DNA of 64,000 nucleotides from Paraburkholderia antibiotica (GTDB taxonomy: Bacteria; Pseudomonadota; Gammaproteobacteria; Burkholderiales; Burkholderiaceae), in contig NZ_JABBFZ010000002.1 in the NCBI RefSeq assembly GCF_012927125.1, positions 186,001 to 250,000 of the forward strand. Direction: 5' to 3'. Of the stretch, positions 8,253 to 16,191 are shown in pieces (the stretch's first letter is position 1; every line of letters begins with the position of its first letter). The position numbers were made by a program, and so were the translations under genes. The notes beneath the pieces are model-generated. The model did not search any database and was not told the origin of the DNA. It saw only the letters and a program-made list of their open reading frames with translations.

Positions 8253-8744
8253 ATGACCACTCCAAACCTCGCCGCCGGGCCAGGCGGTCTCCAGCCCGCC
8301 GCCCCTGCCAACGCCAACGCCAACACCAACACCAACGCCATCCCCAACGCCGTCACCACGATCCCCGCCGCCGACAGCGCCGCCGCAGCCGCCCACTTCC
8401 AGGCATCGCTGCAATTCGAAACCGATTGCTCGGATGTCCACGCCGCGCTCGCGAGCGGCACGCCCGGCTTCGTGCTGCTCGACGTGCGCAGCCCCACGCT
8501 GTTCGCCGAAGGTCACGTGCCGGGCGCGCTGAACCTGCCGCACGGCAAGATCGTCGCGTCGAAGCTGGCCGGCTACGCGCCCGACACGCTGTTCGTCACC
8601 TACTGCGCGGGCCCGCACTGCAACGGCGCGGCACGCGGCGCGCTGCGGCTCGCGCAACTGGGGCGGCCGGTCAAGCTGATGGCGGGCGGCATCACGGGAT
8701 GGCTCGACGAAGGGTTTGCCCTGGCGCGGACCGAAGCGATCTGA
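8253..8744 (+). CDS. Rhodanese-like sulfurtransferase
   Basis: This 163-residue protein has a single rhodanese domain at about 60-160: LLDVRSPTLFAEGHVPGALNLPH, an active-site loop with Cys in TYCAGPHCNGA, and the closing GGITGWLDEGF. The catalytic Cys is present, so sulfur-transfer activity is expected, probably in the cytosol. The first 50 residues are low complexity, with an Asn-Ala/Asn-Thr dipeptide repeat (NANANTNTNA). A later start is therefore possible, although no better codon is evident. The upstream element shared with ftrA suggests FtrA control. Confidence 0.85.
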   Translation: MTTPNLAAGPGGLQPAAPANANANTNTNAIPNAVTTIPAADSAAAAAHFQASLQFETDCSDVHAALASGTPGFVLLDVRSPTLFAEGHVPGALNLPHGKIVASKLAGYAPDTLFVTYCAGPHCNGAARGALRLAQLGRPVKLMAGGITGWLDEGFALARTEAI

Positions 8745-8926
8745 AGCTATCGGAAGCCACCTGAAACGCCCCTGAAGCAGCCTGAGTCGGACCGCCCGTA
8801 ACGCGCCCGGGGCCGCGCCGGGCGGCCCGCGACACTCCCCTCCAACGACCTTTAAATAAGCTAAATAAAACCTGCCAATTGCCGATAACATGTCCAGCCG
8901 CATCTCTACCTGCGGTGGGACCCAAT

Positions 8927-10996
8927 ATGCAGAGTTCTTACAATTTCTGGCTCGTAGCGATTTCGTTCGCGGTCGCGACCCTCGCGTCGTACACCGCGCT
9001 CGACCTGACCGGGCGCATCTTCCTGCTCGCGTCGGCGCCGCGGCGGCATGCGTGGCGGCTCGGCGGCGCCCTCGCGCTGGGCGTGGGCATCTGGTCGATG
9101 CACTTCGTCGCGATGCTCGCGTTTTCGCTGCCGGTCCCGCTCGGCTACGACGTCGCGACGACCGCCTGGTCGCTCATGCTGGCGATCGGCGCGTCGTATC
9201 TGGCGCTCTGCGTGACAACGCGCACGCACCTGACGGCCGCGCATCTGCTCGCGGGCGGCGTGCTGATGGGTCTCGGCATCGCCGGCATGCACTACACCGG
9301 GATGGCGGCGCTGCGGATGGCGCCCGCGATCGACTATCAACCGGGCTGGTTCGCCGCATCGATCGTGATTGCGATCGGCGCCGCGACGGCCGCGCTGTGG
9401 ATGGCGCGCGCGCTCAGTAACGAAAGCGCGCGCCATGTCGCGCGCAAACGTTTCGCCGCCGCGCTGGTGATGGGCGTCGCGATCAGCGGCATGCACTACG
9501 CGGGCATGGCCGCCGCCGGTTTCGCGCCCAACGCGATCTGCGGCGCCGCCAACGACATCAACTCGACATGGCTCGCGAGCCTCGTGCTGCTGTTCACGTT
9601 CGCGATCCTGACCGTCACGCTGATGCTGTCGCGCTTCGACGTGCGCACCACCTTCCTGCTCGGCGCGGTATCGAAGCTGAACGGCCAGATCGTCCGGCTC
9701 GCGACGCTCGACGTGCTGACCGGCCTGCCGAACCGCGCGACGCTGACCGAGCGGATCGAACGCGCGATCATCCACGCGCGCCGCCAGCACAGCTCGTTCG
9801 CAGTGCTGTTCATGGACCTCGACGGCTTCAAGACGATCAACGATTCGCTCGGCCACTCGGCCGGCGACGCGGTGCTGTCCGCGTTCGCGCGGCGTCTCGA
9901 ACAGTGCGTGCGCACGAGCGACACCGTCGCGCGGCTCGGCGGCGACGAGTTCGTCGTGCTGGCGGAAAACCTCGCGACCCGCGACGACGCGGCCACGCTC
10001 GCCACCAGCGTGCTCGAACGGATGCGCCGCGGCACGTGGAGCGACGCGCAGCCGCTGCAGGTGATGCCGAGCATCGGCATCGCGCTCTATCCGCACGACG
10101 CCGACAGCGTCGAGACGTTGCTGCAGCACGCGGACGCCGCGATGTACGAAGCCAAGCGCGCGGGCCGCGGCACCTACCGCTTCTTCGAGCGCAGCATGAA
10201 CGAAGCCGCCACGCGCACGCTGCAAATCCAGCACGCGCTGTACGAAGCCTTCGCGCACAACCGTTTCTCGCTCGAATTCCAGCCGAAGTTTCATAGCGGC
10301 GACGCGTCGCTCGCGGGCGCCGAGGCGCTGATCCGTCTGCACGATCCGCAGATGGGCACGCTCATGCCGCTCGAATTCATTCCGATCGCCGAACGCTCCG
10401 GGCAGATCGTGCAGATCGGCTACTGGGTCGTACGCGAAACCTGCCGGCGCATTCGCGGCTGGGTCGAGCAGGGTTTGCCGGCGATGAAAGTCGCGATCAA
10501 CCTGTCGCCGCGTCAACTGCTGCAGCCCGATCTCGTCGAGACGATGCTGGAGATCGTGCGCAACGAAGGCGTCGCGTGCGAGCAGATCATGTTCGAGATC
10601 ACCGAGACCGTCGCGATGCAGGACGCCGCGCGCACCGTCGAAGTGATCCGCGCGTTCCAGACCACCGGCTTCGATATCTCGATCGACGACTTCGGCACCG
10701 GCTATTCGAGCCTCGCGTATCTGCAGCGCTTTCGCGTGAAGCAGTTGAAGATCGACCGTTTCTTCACCAACGGCCTCGACACGCACGGCCCGGAAGGCAG
10801 CGCAATCGTGTCGGCGATCATCGCGCTCGCGCACTCGCTGGAAATGGACGTGGTGGCCGAGGGCGTCGAAACGCAATCGCAACTCGACAAGCTGCGCGCG
10901 CTGATGTGCGACGAAATGCAAGGCTTCCTGCTCGGCAAGCCGGTCAACGCCGACGACTTCGGCGCGATGCTCAGGGGACGAATGATGGCCGTGTAA
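8927..10996 (+). CDS. MHYT-GGDEF-EAL membrane signalling protein
   Basis: This 689-residue c-di-GMP enzyme has three domains. The N-terminal seven-helix MHYT sensor contains SMHFVAM, GMHYTGM and GMHYAGM near residues 57, 120 and 188. The GGDEF domain is intact (RLGGDEF near 336-342). The EAL domain has EAL near 465, DDFGTGYSSL, LKID and AEGVET, so phosphodiesterase residues are retained as well. It could make and break c-di-GMP at the inner membrane. MHYT domains are proposed to bind copper and sense O2, CO or NO. The ATG at 8927 is preferred over an upstream TTG at 8879 because the MHYT domain begins right after it. Confidence 0.93.
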   Translation: MQSSYNFWLVAISFAVATLASYTALDLTGRIFLLASAPRRHAWRLGGALALGVGIWSMHFVAMLAFSLPVPLGYDVATTAWSLMLAIGASYLALCVTTRTHLTAAHLLAGGVLMGLGIAGMHYTGMAALRMAPAIDYQPGWFAASIVIAIGAATAALWMARALSNESARHVARKRFAAALVMGVAISGMHYAGMAAAGFAPNAICGAANDINSTWLASLVLLFTFAILTVTLMLSRFDVRTTFLLGAVSKLNGQIVRLATLDVLTGLPNRATLTERIERAIIHARRQHSSFAVLFMDLDGFKTINDSLGHSAGDAVLSAFARRLEQCVRTSDTVARLGGDEFVVLAENLATRDDAATLATSVLERMRRGTWSDAQPLQVMPSIGIALYPHDADSVETLLQHADAAMYEAKRAGRGTYRFFERSMNEAATRTLQIQHALYEAFAHNRFSLEFQPKFHSGDASLAGAEALIRLHDPQMGTLMPLEFIPIAERSGQIVQIGYWVVRETCRRIRGWVEQGLPAMKVAINLSPRQLLQPDLVETMLEIVRNEGVACEQIMFEITETVAMQDAARTVEVIRAFQTTGFDISIDDFGTGYSSLAYLQRFRVKQLKIDRFFTNGLDTHGPEGSAIVSAIIALAHSLEMDVVAEGVETQSQLDKLRALMCDEMQGFLLGKPVNADDFGAMLRGRMMAV

Positions 10997-11234
10997 GCGA
11001 ACCGCGCTCTGACGTCATTTAGAAGTCGTTTTTGAAGTCCGTTCGCCGCGGCCCGTCGATCCCACCAACGCAGCCGGCGTGCCGAACGGCTTGCGGACAG
11101 AACACAGATTTAGCGTTGCCGGTTTCCGCCACGGTCCACCACGGGGGGAACGGATCAGGATCGGGATCCGGGTATCACGAGACCGGCGACGACCATGAAT
11201 AAACAAGAACAGGCAGACCAGTGCTGGAGAATTC

Positions 11235-12044
11235 ATGACTTTCGATGTAGCGACGTTCACCTCGTTGTGGCTGATTACGTTTCTCTGCTGTGCGCTCATC
11301 ACCACCGCGCTGTCGCGCATGTTTGCGCAGGTCGCCGCGTTCCGCTTCTGGGCCGTCGCGTTTTTTCTGAACGCGGCGTCGGCCGCCTGCGTCGTCGCGC
11401 ATGTGACGTGGCAGAACGACACGCTGCTGGTGCTCGCCGCAACCTTCGCGCTGCAATACCGCCTGCTGATCTGGATGGGTCTGCGCAAGCTGCTCGGCGT
11501 CGTCGCGCCTTGGCGCACCGGCCTCGCGCTGACGCTACTGTTCTGCGCGCTGCATGCGAGCGCGCTCGCGTTCCCGGCGCCGGTCCTGCTGCGCGCGATC
11601 CTGCTCGCGCTGTTCTTCCTGCCGTGCCGCATCGGCACGCTCTATGAAGTGTGGCGCCCGCGCCGCGCGAATGTCGGTCCCGCGCGCTCGATCGCGATGA
11701 TCGGCGGCGCGATCGCGTCGGTCAACACGATCGTGCCGTTCGTGCTCGCGCTGCTCGATCGCTCGAACCTGTCGCTGCTGCTCGGCAATCCGCGCACGAC
11801 CTCCGCGCTCTACGCGATCGTGTTCGCGGGCGACCTGCTGCTGGCGAGCGGCCTGATCGTGTTCGCGTTCAAACTGCTGAGCGTCGAGCGCAACATGCTC
11901 GCGACGCTCGACCGCAGCGCGTCGGCGCAACTCGCGGCGAGCCGTGCGCTGCGCGCGCTGCGTCGTCCGCGCGATACGCTCGCGCACGTGTATGGACATC
12001 ACGAAGGCATTACGCATCCGCAGCCGCTGACGTGGACGATCTGA
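11235..12044 (+). CDS. Polytopic membrane protein resembling a diguanylate cyclase sensor module without GGDEF
   Basis: This 269-residue protein has about seven hydrophobic helices in residues 1-220, followed by a short cytoplasmic tail. The layout and the segment LSVERNMLATLDRSA resemble the membrane input region and linker that precede GGDEF domains in Burkholderiaceae diguanylate cyclases. Here the frame stops after a 50-residue basic tail, so there is no output domain. It follows the MHYT-GGDEF-EAL gene on the same strand with a 238-bp gap. It could be a decayed cyclase or a stand-alone sensor; no family name is certain. GGAGA precedes the ATG. Confidence 0.7.
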   Translation: MTFDVATFTSLWLITFLCCALITTALSRMFAQVAAFRFWAVAFFLNAASAACVVAHVTWQNDTLLVLAATFALQYRLLIWMGLRKLLGVVAPWRTGLALTLLFCALHASALAFPAPVLLRAILLALFFLPCRIGTLYEVWRPRRANVGPARSIAMIGGAIASVNTIVPFVLALLDRSNLSLLLGNPRTTSALYAIVFAGDLLLASGLIVFAFKLLSVERNMLATLDRSASAQLAASRALRALRRPRDTLAHVYGHHEGITHPQPLTWTI

Positions 12045-12065
12045 GTTGGGCTGAGCGGGTGAGGT

Positions 12066-12111
12066 GGGTTTTTGCGGGGTTTTTGCGGGGTTTTTGCGGG
12101 GTTTTCGCGGG
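12066..12111 (+). repeat. Four-unit 11-bp tandem repeat with G-quadruplex pattern
   Basis: GGGTTTTTGCG is repeated at 12066-12076, 12077-12087 and 12088-12098, with a fourth copy at 12099-12109 differing at one base. Read across units this gives five G tracts of three or four, separated by exactly seven bases. That meets the usual G-quadruplex pattern on the plus strand. It lies 21 bp after the membrane-protein stop. Confidence 0.8.
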
Positions 12112-12274
12112 CTTTCGGCAGATGGCCGCGCGAGTGCGGTGGGCGGCGAGGCTTCGTAGGGTTTTGTTTTTGCCCGCCCCACGCCGCGCGCGCGTCGTAG
12201 CCGCCCTGCTTCATCTCTCCGCTTTATAGCCTTGTTTTGCAGCCCGGCTTCATAGCCTCATCTCGGCGCCTCGC

Positions 12275-12313
12275 TTCATAGCCCAGCTTCATAGCCCAGC
12301 TTCATAGCCCAGC
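12275..12313. repeat. 13-bp tandem repeat, three perfect copies
   Basis: TTCATAGCCCAGC occurs at 12275-12287, 12288-12300 and 12301-12313, followed by a degenerate copy and preceded by related TTCATAGCCTC sequence from about 12249. It is a simple array between two convergent genes with no spacer structure, so it is not a CRISPR. Confidence 0.8.
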
Positions 12314-12391
12314 TTCACAGCCTCACCTCACCGCTCCACCGCTTCGCCACCACCCCACTCCACAGCGTGACGAAGCGGCGTCAGCATGCCT

Positions 12392-13321
12392 TCACGCCCG
12401 TTCTTCTCCCAACGCAACGAGCCGTTCGGCCAGTGCCTCGCTGACCCGCGTCATCGGTAGACGCAGTTCGTTGCGCACCCAGCCGTTGGCCGCGAGCAAG
12501 GCCTTCACCGGCGCCGGATTCGGTTCGGCGAACGCGAGCTGGATCTGCGGCACCAGCGCATGAAAAAGCCGCCGCCCTTCATCGAGCCGCCCGTCGACCA
12601 ACGCGCGATACAGCGCGACAAAGCGTTCCGGCCGCCAATGCGCGGACGCCGCAATCGCGCCGGCGCCGCCCGCGCACAGCGTATTGAACAGTTCGAGATC
12701 GTTGCCCGCCAGCACCTGCAGACGGCCGTCGCGAATCAGCGCGAGCGTCGTGTCGAGCGAGCCGGCGCAATCCTTGATCGCCGCGATGCGCGGATGCGCG
12801 GCGAGCGTCAGCAAGGTATCGAGTTCGAGCCGCACGCCGGTGCGCTGCGGAATGTCGTACAGCATCAGCGGATGCGCGCTCGCATCGGCCAGCGCCTCGA
12901 AATGCGCGACGATGCCGGCCTGCGCGGGCCGCGTGTAGTACGGCGCGGCGATCAGCAGGCCGGCGAGCGGCAACGCGTTCAGTCGCGCAATCTGCGCGCG
13001 CATGCTCGCCGTGTCGTTGCCCGACACGCCGACTACGACGGGCAGCGGGCGCCGCTTTGAAGCCGTGTCCAAAGCCGTGCCCGAGGCCGTGTGCGAAGCC
13101 GTGTTAGCCGCGGCCTCGCGCGCGTCGAGAATCGTCGCGAGCACCGCCTCCTGCTCGGCGGCGTCGAGCGTGGCCGGCTCGCCGGTGGTGCCGAGCGCGA
13201 CGAGGCCGGCCACGCCGGCGTCCGCATAGCGGCGCACCAGCGCGCGCAGCGCGGCGTGATCGACCGCGCCGTCGGCGAACGGCGTGATCAGCGGAATCCA
13301 GATACCCGAGAAATCAGACAT
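12392..13321 (-). CDS. dapA: Dihydrodipicolinate synthase family protein with a repeat insertion
   Basis: This 309-residue (beta/alpha)8 lyase condenses pyruvate with an aldehyde through a Schiff base. The DapA catalytic residues are present: GTTGE at 44-48, Tyr129, Tyr155 in LYDIPQRTG, Arg160 and the Schiff-base Lys183 in AIKDCAG. Relative to E. coli DapA these sit 22 residues later. The cause is an extra segment at about 72-91 (NTASHTASGTALDTAS), an internally repeated Thr-Ala-Ser stretch between barrel elements. The stand-alone location means it may be a paralogue acting on another 2-keto-acid substrate rather than the lysine-pathway enzyme. An upstream in-frame extension to 13630 was rejected because it precedes the domain. 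Confidence 0.82.
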   Translation of the reverse strand: MSDFSGIWIPLITPFADGAVDHAALRALVRRYADAGVAGLVALGTTGEPATLDAAEQEAVLATILDAREAAANTASHTASGTALDTASKRRPLPVVVGVSGNDTASMRAQIARLNALPLAGLLIAAPYYTRPAQAGIVAHFEALADASAHPLMLYDIPQRTGVRLELDTLLTLAAHPRIAAIKDCAGSLDTTLALIRDGRLQVLAGNDLELFNTLCAGGAGAIAASAHWRPERFVALYRALVDGRLDEGRRLFHALVPQIQLAFAEPNPAPVKALLAANGWVRNELRLPMTRVSEALAERLVALGEERA

Positions 13322-13667
13322 GTTTTCTACCTCGATGACGACCGTATCGAATCCGGTCAGCGGTGCGAGGAAGAAAGGAGAAGGCCGCAGGCGGGCGGTC
13401 GACCGGTCGTTCCGTCGCACATCTGACGACGGAACGCGCGCTCCGGTCAGATGAGCAGCGGTTTTTTGGCTTTGGCGACGACGTTGCGCGAACTGCCGTT
13501 CGCGCGAGCCAGCGCCGCGCTCGACTGGGCGGCGCGGACGGAGATCGACGAACGAAGTCGGAACGTGGGGTCGGAAGGCATGAACGGCAGTGTAACCGCG
13601 AAAGCCGTGTCGTGGAGCGCTGCTGGGCACCCTGCAGCCTGACCGGGCAACCCTGTCGCGAAAAAGC

Positions 13668-13695
13668 TTGACTTCTGCACGCGGGAAACTAATAT
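13668..13695 (+). promoter_or_regulatory. Sigma-70-like promoter of the HTH-carbamoyltransferase gene
   Basis: TTGACT at 13668-13673 and TAATAT at 13690-13695 are separated by 16 bp, a good match to a sigma-70 promoter in an otherwise GC-rich region. The -10 hexamer overlaps the first base pairs of the palindrome at 13691-13711, so an occupied operator would block transcription. Confidence 0.6.
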
Positions 13696-13711
13696 ACGCA
13701 CCGCGTATATT
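13691..13711. promoter_or_regulatory. Perfect palindromic operator before the HTH-carbamoyltransferase gene
   Basis: The arms AATATACGC (13691-13699) and GCGTATATT (13703-13711) are perfect inverted repeats separated by three bases (ACC). The site overlaps the -10 element and ends 53 bp before the start codon. A degenerate copy lies inside the gene at 13970-13990. The fused HTH domain of the downstream protein is the obvious candidate binder, but this is inference. Confidence 0.65.
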
Positions 13712-13764
13712 CGATGCACGACAGATCGTCCCTCCCGCCGCTTCCCTTTTCCGACAGGTGCCCT

Positions 13765-15057
13765 ATGAGCGTTCCGCAGCAAGCCTTCCTACGCGATGCG
13801 ATGCGTCGTCTGAACATGACGCGCGATACGTTCGCCAACCGCATCGGCGTGTCGCGCCGGGCGCTCGACACGTGGCTGCTGCCGGACGACTCGCAGGAAT
13901 CGCGGGCGATGCCGGAGATCGTCGAGCGTTTCGTGTCGGAGATCGTCGCGAATCCGGAAGCGGGTGAGAAATATACGCAAAGCGTAGACTCACAATCGCT
14001 CGCCAGCCAGATGCTGTTCGAAGGCAGGCCGCAACTGCTGTCGGTCGACCAGTTCTCGCGCGACTCGGTCGAGGCGCTGTTTCGCGTCGCGGACATCATG
14101 CAGCCGATCGCGCGCCGCCGCAAAATCTCGCGCGTGCTCGAAGGCGCGGTGCTCGGCAACCTGTTCTTCGAAGCCAGCACGCGTACCCGCGTGAGCTTCG
14201 GCGCGGCGTTCTGCCGGCTCGGCGGCTCGGTGTGCGATACGACCGGCTTCACGTTCTCGTCGATGGCCAAGGGTGAATCGATCTACGACACGAGCCGCGT
14301 GATGAGCGGCTACGTCGACGCGCTGGTGATCCGCCACCCGGACCAGGGCTCGGTCGCCGAATTCGCGCGCGCGACCAACGTGCCGGTAATCAACGGCGGC
14401 GACGGCGCCGGCGAGCATCCAAGCCAGGCGCTGCTCGATCTGTACACGATCCAGCGCGAGTTCTCGCGCTTGGGCAAGATCGTCGACGGCGCGCATATCG
14501 CGCTCGTTGGCGACCTCAAATACGGGCGCACCGTGCATTCGCTGGTGAAGCTGCTCGCGCTGTATCGCGGCATCAAGTTCACGCTGATTTCGCCGCCGAC
14601 GCTCGAAATGCCGGGCTACATCATCGAGCAGATTTCGCGCAACGCTCACGTGATCGAACAGACTCACGACCTGCGCAACGGTCTGCGCGGCGCCGACGTC
14701 GTCTACGCGACGCGCATCCAGAAGGAGCGTTTCGCCGACGAGTCGTTCGAAGGCTACACGCCGGACTTCCAGATCAATCAGGCGCTGGTCGATAGCGTGT
14801 GTGGCGCCGACACGCTGATCATGCATCCGCTGCCGCGCGACAGCCGCCCCGGCGCGAACGATCTGAGCACCGACCTCAACCACGACTCACGACTGGCGAT
14901 TTTCCGCCAGACCGACAACGGCATTCCGGTGCGGATGGCGATTTTCGCGGTGCTGCTCGGCGTCGAAAAACTGGTCCAGCATTCGATGCGCGATGCCGCG
15001 TGGCGCCCGCCCGTGTATCTCGGGCCGGACGATGCGGTGTTTCACGGGATCGATTGA
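13765..15057 (+). CDS. Aspartate carbamoyltransferase with N-terminal helix-turn-helix domain
   Basis: This 430-residue protein has an HTH-like domain at about 8-60 (MTRDTFANRIGVSRRALDTW), a short linker, and a full carbamoyltransferase fold from about 85. Catalytic motifs are present: STRTR at 138-142, the Lys-bearing FSSMAKGES loop, RHPDQG, HPSQALLDL and HPLPR. The expected reaction is carbamoyl phosphate plus aspartate to carbamoyl aspartate in the cytosol. No pyrC or pyrR lies nearby, so it stands outside a pyrimidine operon and may be a second ATCase. The fused domain plus a palindrome over its own promoter suggests an enzyme that also regulates its gene. The ATG at 13765 is chosen for the AGG just upstream and the domain boundary. 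Confidence 0.88.
   Translation: MSVPQQAFLRDAMRRLNMTRDTFANRIGVSRRALDTWLLPDDSQESRAMPEIVERFVSEIVANPEAGEKYTQSVDSQSLASQMLFEGRPQLLSVDQFSRDSVEALFRVADIMQPIARRRKISRVLEGAVLGNLFFEASTRTRVSFGAAFCRLGGSVCDTTGFTFSSMAKGESIYDTSRVMSGYVDALVIRHPDQGSVAEFARATNVPVINGGDGAGEHPSQALLDLYTIQREFSRLGKIVDGAHIALVGDLKYGRTVHSLVKLLALYRGIKFTLISPPTLEMPGYIIEQISRNAHVIEQTHDLRNGLRGADVVYATRIQKERFADESFEGYTPDFQINQALVDSVCGADTLIMHPLPRDSRPGANDLSTDLNHDSRLAIFRQTDNGIPVRMAIFAVLLGVEKLVQHSMRDAAWRPPVYLGPDDAVFHGID
13970..13990. promoter_or_regulatory. Second, degenerate copy of the palindrome inside the carbamoyltransferase gene
   Basis: The left arm AATATACGC at 13970-13978 is identical to that of the upstream operator. After a three-base spacer, GCGTAGACT at 13982-13990 matches the right arm at 7 of 9 positions. 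Its first base is 279 bp downstream of the first base of the first site and encodes about residues 69-75, the linker between the two domains. Two-site looping repression is possible but untested. Confidence 0.45.
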
Positions 15058-15129
15058 GCGGGTCTGCTGCGGCCCGTTTCCGGTCCTGCAGTGATCCTTG
15101 CGCGGTCCTCCTGCAAGACCGCTGCCGAC

Positions 15130-15978
15130 TCAGATCGCGGCGCCGTTGGCGTCGCGCGCGGCCTGCCTGAAAGTGCTCGCAAAGAACAGCACCTGATACT
15201 TCACCGCGTTCGACCAGTACTCCCAGGTATGGCCGCCGGGCCGCTCGGCGTAATCGTGCGGTACGCCGAGTTCGACGAGCCGCTCGTGCAGCAGACGGTT
15301 CGACTGCACGAGCGCGTCGTTCACGCCGCAGTCGATCGTCAGCGCAATGTGCTCGCGGCCGAAATTCTGCGCGCTCGCGACGATCGCCTCGTTGTTCCAG
15401 AACTCCGCATCCTGCGACGGATCGCCGAACACGCGCTCGATGCCCGGCTCGTCTTCGCAGCCGCGCGGGTCCACCGCGCCGCTGATGCTGCCGGCCGCGC
15501 CGAATTCGTCGGGCCGGTCGAGCGCGATCCGCAGCGCGCCGAAACCGCCCATGCTCAGGCCGGTAATCGCGCGCGCCCGCCTCGTCGCAAGCGTGCGGAA
15601 ATGCCGGTCGATATAACCGACCACCTCGGTGCCCACATAGGTTTCGTAGCGGCTGCGCGGATCGACCGGGCTGTCGATGTACCAGCTTTCATGGCCGCCG
15701 TCGGGCATCACGAGGATCACGTGATAGCGATCGGCCAGCTTGCCGATATGCGAATTCGCGGTCCAGTCGGTGTAGTCGCCACCGGAACCGTGCAGCACGT
15801 AGACTACCGGAAAGCGCGTGGCGTCGCCGCCGCGCGCGTACTGATCGGGCAGCACGACCGTCGCGTCGAACGAACGATGCATCGCCGTGCTCGGAATCGA
15901 CACGACGCGCGTCTGATACGCCCACGCCGGCGTCGCGATCAGCATCAGAATCAACCAGAACGCACGGACTGGATTCAT
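15130..15978 (-). CDS. Exported esterase (esterase D / PF00756 type)
   Basis: This 282-residue alpha/beta hydrolase has a clear signal peptide (about 1-20, ending in ATPAWA). It has the oxyanion region YVLHGSGGDYTDW, the nucleophile elbow GLSMGGFGA near residue 146, and a C-terminal His in RPGGHTWEYW. It is expected to be a periplasmic or secreted carboxylesterase of the tributyrin/feruloyl-esterase-like family. The substrate cannot be told. It is convergent with the carbamoyltransferase gene, 72 bp away. Confidence 0.85.
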   Translation of the reverse strand: MNPVRAFWLILMLIATPAWAYQTRVVSIPSTAMHRSFDATVVLPDQYARGGDATRFPVVYVLHGSGGDYTDWTANSHIGKLADRYHVILVMPDGGHESWYIDSPVDPRSRYETYVGTEVVGYIDRHFRTLATRRARAITGLSMGGFGALRIALDRPDEFGAAGSISGAVDPRGCEDEPGIERVFGDPSQDAEFWNNEAIVASAQNFGREHIALTIDCGVNDALVQSNRLLHERLVELGVPHDYAERPGGHTWEYWSNAVKYQVLFFASTFRQAARDANGAAI

Positions 15979-16191
15979 GGTGGGTCGCTCCCGCTGTGTT
16001 CCGTCTGCTTCGAATCATCAGGCATCCGAATGAAGCTGCGAGCGGATGCGTCGGCCACTGTCCGTCGATGACTCTAGCAACGGCGACTTACAACCATATT
16101 TCAGCGAAACATACGATCCCGTCAGGGTCCAGCCGTCGGGCGACAAAGGCCGGCGAACGGAGGCCCGTGCCTCCATTCGCCGCGCGCGAAG

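Larger units (their letters stand above)
12045..12391. other. Repeat-bearing convergent intergenic region
   Basis: This 347-bp gap separates the 3' ends of the membrane-protein gene (plus) and the dapA homologue (minus). It contains the G-rich tandem repeat at 12066-12111 and the 13-bp tandem repeat at 12275-12313. No gene was seen in it. Confidence 0.6.
13322..13764. other. Divergent dapA-homologue / carbamoyltransferase intergenic region
   Basis: This 443-bp gap contains the promoter and palindromic operator of the carbamoyltransferase at its right end (13668-13711). The remainder is GC-rich. No further gene or RNA could be supported in it. Confidence 0.6.

Noticed and set aside
12249..12326. 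Possible small CRISPR-like array
   Set aside because: The units are 13 bp and directly adjacent without spacers, so it is a simple tandem repeat.
15059..15081. Hairpin after the carbamoyltransferase gene
   Set aside because: The 6-bp stem includes a G-U pair and is followed by only three T residues, too weak to call a terminator.
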